Positions 58,180 through 64,000 of a stretch of DNA of 64,000 nucleotides are shown here, piece by piece. The first letter of the stretch is position 1, and every line of letters starts with the position of its first letter. Source of the stretch: an uncultured Lachnospiraceae bacterium (lineage in GTDB: Bacteria; Bacillota; Clostridia; Lachnospirales; Lachnospiraceae); NCBI GenBank assembly GCA_902786515.1, contig CADADA010000010.1, forward strand, positions 1 through 64,000. The letters run 5' to 3'. The translations under genes were made by a program, and so were the position numbers. The notes under the pieces were generated by a model. The model was given only the letters and a program-made list of their open reading frames with translations. It did no database searches and was not told the DNA's origin.

Positions 58180-58288
58180 GAGACGTAGCGTTTGCAAAGC
58201 TGATTGACGTGGGTGTTTATAACTGAAAAGTCTCTTCAGATTTTTTCAAGAATATATAGAGTTTCTTTTCTTCGAGGAGGGTAGTTGG

Positions 58289-58349
58289 GGAATGGAGATT
58301 AATAATTACAATAAATCGTTTGATTTTGCACAAAATATAAGTTAAAATG
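58289..58349 (+). repeat. Dispersed ~65-bp repeat, copy 2
   Basis: Matches 48820-48886 from GGAATGGAGATTAATA to GTTAAAATG with a 6-bp gap and scattered changes. It lies outside the right inverted repeat. Confidence 0.75.
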
Positions 58350-58409
58350 TGCGATTTCATTGACTTATATAAAAAAATCGACCATAATATTCAAGAGGAG
58401 GTGTATACG

Positions 58410-58643
58410 ATGCTAGAGATATCAGCAACTGAGTTTAAAACAAATTTTGGGCATTATTTGGATTTAGTTTCCACAGAAGATATTTGGGTTACTAGAAACG
58501 GAAAGTATGTTGTACGTTTAGTCAATCCTAATGTTTCCGCTGTTGACGCCATTTCGGGCATATTAAAAGGAAAAATATCCGAAGATATTGACAGACACAG
58601 TATAAGAGACGAAAGGTTTTCACATAATGAGATTGATGATTGA
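58410..58643 (+). CDS. Phd/YefM-family antitoxin
   Basis: 77 aa from ATG 58410 (AGAGGAGG upstream; the longer opening at 58347 lacks a site). LEISATEFKTNFGHYLDLVSTEDIWVTRNGKYVVRLVNP is the Phd/YefM DNA-binding part; the C-terminal acidic tail would wrap the toxin. Overlaps the PIN gene by 17 bp, typical of a toxin-antitoxin operon. Confidence 0.88.
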   Translation: MLEISATEFKTNFGHYLDLVSTEDIWVTRNGKYVVRLVNPNVSAVDAISGILKGKISEDIDRHSIRDERFSHNEIDD

Positions 58644-58926
58644 CACAAATATAATTCTTGATGTTTTTCTTGAAAGAGAATCCTTTTATGAACAGTCAAA
58701 GGAGATTCTTACCATGTGTGAAAATAAAGATATATATGGATTTGTATCTGCTTCCACAGTCACGGATATTTTTTATTTGGTTCGTAAGGCGTTAAACAGC
58801 ACTGATGAAGCATATAAAGCACATGGAAATATTCTTAATATTGTAACAAGAAACAAAAAGAATTTTATAATATTTGGAATTACACTTTACTCACCGGAAG
58901 AGATTATAGAAATTATAAAAAAATAG
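58627..58926 (+). CDS. PIN-domain toxin, apparently internally shortened
   Basis: 99 aa where PIN toxins of this type are about 130-140. The N-terminus (MIDTNIILDVFLERESFYEQSKEIL, first catalytic Asp at residue 6, and STVTDIFYLVRKAL) and the end (IVTRNKKNFIIFGITLYSPEEII) are normal. Between them the segment usually holding DFEDAL/Asp metal ligands is missing, with the frame kept. RNase activity is probably lost. Confidence 0.8.
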   Translation: MRLMIDTNIILDVFLERESFYEQSKEILTMCENKDIYGFVSASTVTDIFYLVRKALNSTDEAYKAHGNILNIVTRNKKNFIIFGITLYSPEEIIEIIKK

Positions 58927-58938
58927 TAATATTATTTT

Positions 58939-58973
58939 ATCTCCACTCTATTTTTATGGGGTGGAGATTTTTT
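58939..58973 (+). terminator. Terminator after the toxin-antitoxin pair
   Basis: ATCTCCAC pairs with GTGGAGAT, followed by TTTTT. Confidence 0.85.
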
Positions 58974-59132
58974 ACAAAACAAATAGAAATTAATACGATT
59001 ACATTGACTCTTTAATTAAAAACGACTATACTTCTATTACACTTAAAATTATGTTTGTTATTAAATTAAGTTATAAAATTGACCAGTTATAAAGCTGGCG
59101 ATTGAGGCGGCACAGGAACGGGAGTGATAGAA

Positions 59133-60830
59133 ATGAAAATGAAATTGGCAACAGGCATACAGAGCTTTGAAAAAATAAGAACGAAAAATTTATTTTATAT
59201 AGATAAAACAGAATTTATAAAAAATTTTGGAAAGACATTGAATATGAATATGTTAGAGTGTTTCTTTTCGTTAAAATATGCAGGACGTAGTGATTTGTTC
59301 GAAGAATTATCTGTCTGGAAAGATGAGGAGTATCGGGAGTTACAAGGGACATTTCCGGTGATTAATTTAAGTTTTGCGGATGTGAAAGCTACTACTTTTG
59401 AAGAAGCAAGGTATACAATTTATCAATTATTGACAGATGTATATATTGAATATATTGATGTTTTGAAAGAAATGGATTTATCAGATCAAGATAAGAATTA
59501 TATTCGCCAAATTGACCGACAAATGTCAGACGATATTGCTAAAAATAGTATGAAGAAATTATCTTCATTTCTTTCTAAAAAAGAAAAAAAGGGAGTTATT
59601 ATTCTTTTGGACGAATATGATACACCTCTTATCGAAGCCTACACCCATGGTTACTGGAAAGAAATGACAGAATTTATGCGTGGATTTTTTAATGCTACTT
59701 TTAAGTCAAATACAAGTCTGTATCGGGGTGTGATGACGGGAATTACCAGAATAAGCAAGGAGTCGATGTTCTCAGACCTAAATAATTTAAAAGTTTGTAC
59801 AACTACTTCAAAAGAGTATGCAACCTGTTTTGGATTTACTGAGGAAGAAGTCTTCGCTTCAATGGATGCGTATGGCTATGGCGAACAAAAAGATGCGGTG
59901 AAGCGTTGGTATGACGGTTTTATCTTTGGTAATCAGAAGGATATGTATAATCCCTGGTCGATTATCAATTTTTTAACGTATGGAAAATTGGATAATTATT
60001 GGGTAAATACCAGTGGAAATGGTTTGGTAAATCAGCTTATACAAAAGGGAAGTGGAAAGATTAAGGAGCAGATGGAGAGTTTGTTGGTGGGAAAATCCAT
60101 TTTTGTACCTATAGAAGAGGAGATTATATATAATCAATTGGATTATAGCGAGGAAGCTATTTGGAGTCTTTTACTTGCAAGTGGATATCTTAAGGTAAAG
60201 CAGGTAACAGAAGAAGATAATGATTTTGGCGGAATTGAGAGAATTTACGAGCTGGCATTGACAAATGTAGAAGTGATACAGATGTTTGCTAAATTTATCA
60301 GAGGATGGTTTCATAATTCAAACGTAGAAAGCACATACAACGAATTTGTGCAAAATCTTATGCAAAATAATTTAAAGAAAATGAATAGATTCATGAATAA
60401 AGTTGCATTGGAGACAATCAGTTCTTTTGATACGGGAACAAAACCGTCTGAATATACAGAACCAGAACGATTCTATCACGGCTTTGTTTTGGGATTGTTG
60501 GTGGAATTAAAGAATAAATATGAAGTGTTGTCGAATAGAGAAAGTGGTTATGGACGTTATGATGTTATGCTTGTACCTAAGGATATGAAAGAAAATGCAT
60601 ATATATTTGAGTTCAAAGTATATGAACCTGATGATGAAAAAACACTTGAAGATACTGTAAAGGCTGCACTACAGCAGATAGAAGACAAGAAATATGTGAC
60701 ATCCCTTCTGGAAAAAGGCATACCGAAAGAAAATATTTATTGTTATGGTTTTGCATTTGAAGGAAAGAAAGTATTGATAGGGAGCGATAGAAATGAAAAT
60801 GAAATTGGCAACAGGCATACAGAGCTTTGA
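59133..60830 (+). CDS. AAA-ATPase-like / PD-(D/E)XK protein, copy 1, P-loop deletion
   Basis: 565 aa from ATG 59133 (GGGAG 8 bp upstream). N-terminal AAA-ATPase-like domain (PF09820 type) and C-terminal PDDEXK domain (GYGRYDVMLVPKDMKENAYIFEFKVYEPD). Walker B VIILLDEYDTPLIEAY is intact, but the P-loop reads KNFGKTL where copy 2 has KNPRRFGKTL: three codons (PRR) are deleted, so ATP binding may fail. The central half is almost identical to copy 2. The end reads through the ribosome site and start of copy 2 (38-bp overlap). Confidence 0.8.
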   Translation: MKMKLATGIQSFEKIRTKNLFYIDKTEFIKNFGKTLNMNMLECFFSLKYAGRSDLFEELSVWKDEEYRELQGTFPVINLSFADVKATTFEEARYTIYQLLTDVYIEYIDVLKEMDLSDQDKNYIRQIDRQMSDDIAKNSMKKLSSFLSKKEKKGVIILLDEYDTPLIEAYTHGYWKEMTEFMRGFFNATFKSNTSLYRGVMTGITRISKESMFSDLNNLKVCTTTSKEYATCFGFTEEEVFASMDAYGYGEQKDAVKRWYDGFIFGNQKDMYNPWSIINFLTYGKLDNYWVNTSGNGLVNQLIQKGSGKIKEQMESLLVGKSIFVPIEEEIIYNQLDYSEEAIWSLLLASGYLKVKQVTEEDNDFGGIERIYELALTNVEVIQMFAKFIRGWFHNSNVESTYNEFVQNLMQNNLKKMNRFMNKVALETISSFDTGTKPSEYTEPERFYHGFVLGLLVELKNKYEVLSNRESGYGRYDVMLVPKDMKENAYIFEFKVYEPDDEKTLEDTVKAALQQIEDKKYVTSLLEKGIPKENIYCYGFAFEGKKVLIGSDRNENEIGNRHTEL

Positions 60831-62457
60831 AAAAATAAGAACGAAAAATTTATTTTATATAGATAAAACAGAATTTATAAAAAATCCGCGACGCTTTGGA
60901 AAGACCTTAAATATGAGTATGTTAGATTGTTTCTTTTCGCTTCAATACGCAGATCGTGGTGATTTGTTTAAAGGTTTGTCTATTTGGAAAGAGAAAGAAT
61001 ACAGACAGTTGCAAGGAAACTATCCGGTGGTAAATTTAAGCTTTGCAAATGTAAAATGTACGGATTTTGAGAGTGCATGCAAGTTGATTTGTCAAAATAT
61101 TGCAAATGCCACGCGCCCTTATGCAGATTTGAAAAAAAACAAAAACGTAGATGATGCAGATCGACGTTTTTTAAAGCAAATAGATATAGACATGCCAAAC
61201 CATGTTGCAGTACAGAGTATACAAGTGTTATCTTCTGTCTTACAGTCTTATTATGGCAGGAAAGTGATTATCTTGCTGGACGAATATGATACCCCTCTTA
61301 TCGAAGCCTACACTCATGGTTACTGGAAAGAAATGACAGAGTTTATGTGTGGATTTTTTAATGCTACTTTTAAGTCAAATTCAAGTCTGTATCGGGGTGT
61401 GATGACGGGAATTACTAGAATAAGCAAGGAGTCTATGTTTTCAGACCTAAATAATTTAAAAGTTTGTACAACTACTTCAAAAGAGTATGCCACCTGTTTT
61501 GGATTCACTGAGGAAGAAGTCTTTGCGTCAATGGATGCGTATGGCTATGGCGAACAAAAAGATGCGGTGAAGCGTTGGTATGACGGTTTTATCTTTGGTG
61601 ATCAGAAGGATATGTATAATCCGTGGTCGATTATCAATTTTTTAACGTATGGAAAATTGGATAATTATTGGGTAAATACCAGTGGCAATGGGCTGGTAAA
61701 TCAACTTATACAAAGGGGAAGTAGAAAAATTAAGGAGCAGATGGAGAGTTTATTGGTAGGAAAATCCATTTTTGTACCTATAGAAGAGGAGATTATATAT
61801 AATCAATTGGATGACAGTGAGGAAGCTATTTGGAGCCTTTTGCTTGCAAGCGGATATCTGAAAGTTTTACAAGTGATAGAAGAAGATAATGATTTTGGTG
61901 GAATTGACAGGACTTATGAACTGGCATTGACAAATGTGGAAGTAGTGCAGATGTTTGCTAAATTCATTAAAGGATGGTTTCGAAATAAAACAACTTCTGA
62001 AAATTATAATGCTTTTCTGCATTGTTTACGACAACATGATATAGATGGCATGAACGAATATATGAATGAAGTGGCGATTAGAGTGTTTAGTTTTTTTGAT
62101 GTTGCAAATAATGATAACACAATGCAAAAAACTGAGAATTTTTATCATGGATTTGTACTTGGACTATTAGTGGAATTGCGAAAAGAGTATGAAGTAATCT
62201 CTAATAGAGAAAGCGGGCTTGGACGCTATGATGTAATGCTTGTTCCGAGAGATTTGAAAAAAGATGCATTTGTCTTTGAGTTTAAAGTATTTCGCCCAAG
62301 CAAAGAAAAAACACTTGAAGATACTGTAAGGGCTGCACTACAGCAGATTCAAGATAAGAAATATGTTGTAGCCCTTTTAGAAAAGGGCATACCGAAAGAA
62401 AATATTTATTGTTATGGTTTTGCGTTTGAGGGCAAGAAAGTATTGATTGGGGAGTAA
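60793..62457 (+). CDS. AAA-ATPase-like / PD-(D/E)XK protein, copy 2, intact
   Basis: 554 aa. P-loop NPRRFGKT (residues 31-38), Walker B VIILLDEYDTPL (about 150), and C-terminal nuclease-like GLGRYDVMLVPRDLKKDAFVFEFKV with the D and ExK pattern. Family members are widespread in anaerobic Firmicutes and Bacteroidetes, often in several copies; function unknown, DNA-processing or defence suspected. Tandem duplicate of the preceding gene. Confidence 0.85.
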   Translation: MKMKLATGIQSFEKIRTKNLFYIDKTEFIKNPRRFGKTLNMSMLDCFFSLQYADRGDLFKGLSIWKEKEYRQLQGNYPVVNLSFANVKCTDFESACKLICQNIANATRPYADLKKNKNVDDADRRFLKQIDIDMPNHVAVQSIQVLSSVLQSYYGRKVIILLDEYDTPLIEAYTHGYWKEMTEFMCGFFNATFKSNSSLYRGVMTGITRISKESMFSDLNNLKVCTTTSKEYATCFGFTEEEVFASMDAYGYGEQKDAVKRWYDGFIFGDQKDMYNPWSIINFLTYGKLDNYWVNTSGNGLVNQLIQRGSRKIKEQMESLLVGKSIFVPIEEEIIYNQLDDSEEAIWSLLLASGYLKVLQVIEEDNDFGGIDRTYELALTNVEVVQMFAKFIKGWFRNKTTSENYNAFLHCLRQHDIDGMNEYMNEVAIRVFSFFDVANNDNTMQKTENFYHGFVLGLLVELRKEYEVISNRESGLGRYDVMLVPRDLKKDAFVFEFKVFRPSKEKTLEDTVRAALQQIQDKKYVVALLEKGIPKENIYCYGFAFEGKKVLIGE

Positions 62458-62472
62458 AATTTACGTTTAACG

Positions 62473-64000
62473 TTACTTTTTTGTAAACCTGAATATTTTA
62501 CCGGCATCATTTACCGGCAAATTAACCATATAATTAAGATACATTTCCACCACCTCGTCTGCATTGCCGCTGTCGATGATACTTTTAAGCATACGGATTC
62601 CCTCATCTTTGCGGCCGAGATGGAAGAGACGAATAGCTTCTCTGAAGTTACCCCTGTTTTTTAGGCGTGAAAGTCTTGCAGTTTCAGGCAGACACTCTAA
62701 AACTTCATATATAGCTTTCACTTCGTTGACTCCTGCAACCTGCACAATTCCCATATACCTGAGTGCGAGGTCATCAGGAGACGACATACGGTCAATCGTA
62801 TCCTTAGAAACCAGCATGGCTGTATGATATTGCTTGGTTAGAGATTCAAGTCTTGAACTTAAATTTACCGTGTCGGAGATAACAGTGCCTGAAAGTCGCT
62901 CATTTTCACCAACGATACCGATTCTTGCCATACCGGTATGAACTCCGATACCGATATTTATATCGCTAATATTAAGAGATTTTGCGGTTTCGGGATTCAG
63001 AACGATTTCCCTGTAAAGTTCAATTCCGCACATAACCGCATCATCAGGTATTTCAAATAAAGCCATAACCGCATCACCGATATATTTATCCACAAATCCA
63101 TTGTATTTGCGGACAATAGGTCCGGCAATTCCGTAGATTATATTTACAAATTCAAAATTTTCCTTAGCAGTCATGATCTCAGAATTAATCGAGAATGAAC
63201 GGATATCGCAGAAAAGTACAGTCAGTTCTTTACTTTCAGCATCTCCCAGCTTCAAATCAGTAATCTTTTCTTTCCCGAGGAGTTCGCGGAATTTTTCAGG
63301 AACAAATTTATAATAAAACTTTTCAGTTCTGTCTTTTTCGTTGAACAGTTCTTCCATATTTTGTGCCATCATATTAACCTGTGAGCAGATTTGTCCAAGC
63401 TCGTCATTGGATTTGTAATCTGCCCTTGCTGAAAAATCACCGCCTGCAATGCGTGATACAATACCCGTCGTATTTTTGATTGTTGTCGAAATACGGATGG
63501 TAAGAAGAACAATAATGGTAATAATGGCCACTGACTGAAAAATTACGGACTTTAATATACGGTCAAAAATCTCTTCACGTTGATGACGAAATACAATATT
63601 ATCAGTTTTTACCTTCAGATAGGCGTTCACATTACCGTTTTTATCATATATTTTGCCTATGGCATAAAGACCGTCATAATTGCTGTCTGATAAAAAGTAA
63701 TTACTTGTATTTTGAATGATTGAAATACGTCCCGAAAATGATTCCTCGGGTGTTATTTCAGTCAGTGTACTTCCGGGAATGTATGTATTATCAGAACCGG
63801 CGATAATAGAGGCAGTTGAATCTGTCTGGCGTTTTATAATATAACAAGTGTAGAGTTCGCTCCATTTACTTTGATTGTTGGAGCTTATCCTGTCAAGATT
63901 TTTTTTAAGTAAATGGTACACTTGATTAGTATCAGTGCCGAGTGTCTTCATGTTTGAAAAATCAAAGTCATCAAATGTCATTGCTCCCAATTCGCATACG
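62473..64000 (-). CDS. Class III adenylate/guanylate cyclase with HAMP domain (5' end outside window)
   Basis: At least 509 aa; the frame stays open to the right edge, so the N-terminus is missing. Visible: part of an extracellular sensor domain, one transmembrane helix (about 150-170 from the edge), a HAMP domain (SRIAGGDFSARADYKSNDELGQICSQVNMMAQNM), a catalytic domain with the two metal Asp (VLFCDIRSF, YIGDAVMALF), substrate Lys (VDKYIGD) and NLSSRLES with transition-state Asn/Arg, and a helical tail. Makes a cyclic nucleotide in response to an external signal. Converges on the AAA gene. Confidence 0.9.
   Translation of the reverse strand, partial: VCELGAMTFDDFDFSNMKTLGTDTNQVYHLLKKNLDRISSNNQSKWSELYTCYIIKRQTDSTASIIAGSDNTYIPGSTLTEITPEESFSGRISIIQNTSNYFLSDSNYDGLYAIGKIYDKNGNVNAYLKVKTDNIVFRHQREEIFDRILKSVIFQSVAIITIIVLLTIRISTTIKNTTGIVSRIAGGDFSARADYKSNDELGQICSQVNMMAQNMEELFNEKDRTEKFYYKFVPEKFRELLGKEKITDLKLGDAESKELTVLFCDIRSFSINSEIMTAKENFEFVNIIYGIAGPIVRKYNGFVDKYIGDAVMALFEIPDDAVMCGIELYREIVLNPETAKSLNISDINIGIGVHTGMARIGIVGENERLSGTVISDTVNLSSRLESLTKQYHTAMLVSKDTIDRMSSPDDLALRYMGIVQVAGVNEVKAIYEVLECLPETARLSRLKNRGNFREAIRLFHLGRKDEGIRMLKSIIDSGNADEVVEMYLNYMVNLPVNDAGKIFRFTKK

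Noticed and set aside
58180..58288. Outward promoter for module B in the shown orientation
   Set aside because: TTGAAA and TATAAA are present on the reverse strand but 22 bp apart, too far for a normal promoter.

Overview
The window is a low-GC Firmicute chromosome, most likely a Lachnospiraceae member (Clostridium cluster XIVa). Pointers are the gene set gdpP-rplI-dnaB, the ywlC/ywlE/rpiB/atp block that follows Bacillus gene order, a CwlD-type sporulation amidase, an FMN riboswitch, an F-type ATP synthase with a sodium-type c subunit, and frequent GTG/TTG starts with strong AGGAGG-type ribosome sites. The left half is housekeeping; the right half is cell-surface glycan genes and accessory DNA that look visibly more AT-rich.

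Region by region. 1-160: 3' end of a group II intron (domains V and VI). 256-6157: c-di-AMP phosphodiesterase, ribosomal protein L9, replicative helicase, a MerR regulator, a small ferredoxin, a DUF1858 protein and MecA. 6272-9532: a small promoter-driven ORF, a 71-aa unknown, a GH18 cell-wall glycosidase and a CwlD amidase. 9604-19211: Sua5, a degenerate low-molecular-weight phosphatase, RpiB, dCMP deaminase and the complete atp operon. 19264-20423: two minus-strand genes (one unknown, one YwmB-like). 20540-24221: FMN riboswitch plus ribD-ribE-ribBA-ribH. 24283-26062: a probably highly expressed secreted repeat protein behind a consensus promoter. 26350-37506: a CDP-3,6-dideoxyhexose-type sugar cluster (rfbF, rfbG, rfbH, a ThDP enzyme, HAD phosphatase, aldolase, epimerase) with an ATPase/nuclease-like gene and a GtrB-like glycosyltransferase.

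The main discovery is at 37693-58179. A tyrosine recombinase gene is followed by a near-consensus promoter (38682-38710) and a 23-bp site (38726-38748) that occurs again as an exact inverted copy at 58157-58179. Between the two sites lie two glycan modules in opposite orientation: module A (+ strand, 38808-48758: GT8, GT2, DUF4422, large membrane protein, flippase, Glf, MBOAT O-acyltransferase, DHHW protein) and module B (- strand, 58104-50920: pyruvyltransferase, GT2, radical SAM, deacetylase-like protein, flippase, large membrane protein paralogous to that of module A). Inversion of the 19.45-kb segment would put module B, instead of module A, behind the single fixed promoter, with nearly the same leader length (59 versus 52 nt from site to start codon). 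I interpret this as a recombinase-driven either/or switch between two surface glycans. A TOPRIM/OLD-like gene and a decayed glf fragment sit at the hinge.

58180-64000: a Phd/PIN toxin-antitoxin pair whose toxin appears internally deleted, two tandem AAA-ATPase/PD-(D/E)XK genes (the first with a damaged P-loop), and a class III adenylate/guanylate cyclase that runs off the right edge. No tRNA, rRNA or CRISPR array was seen.
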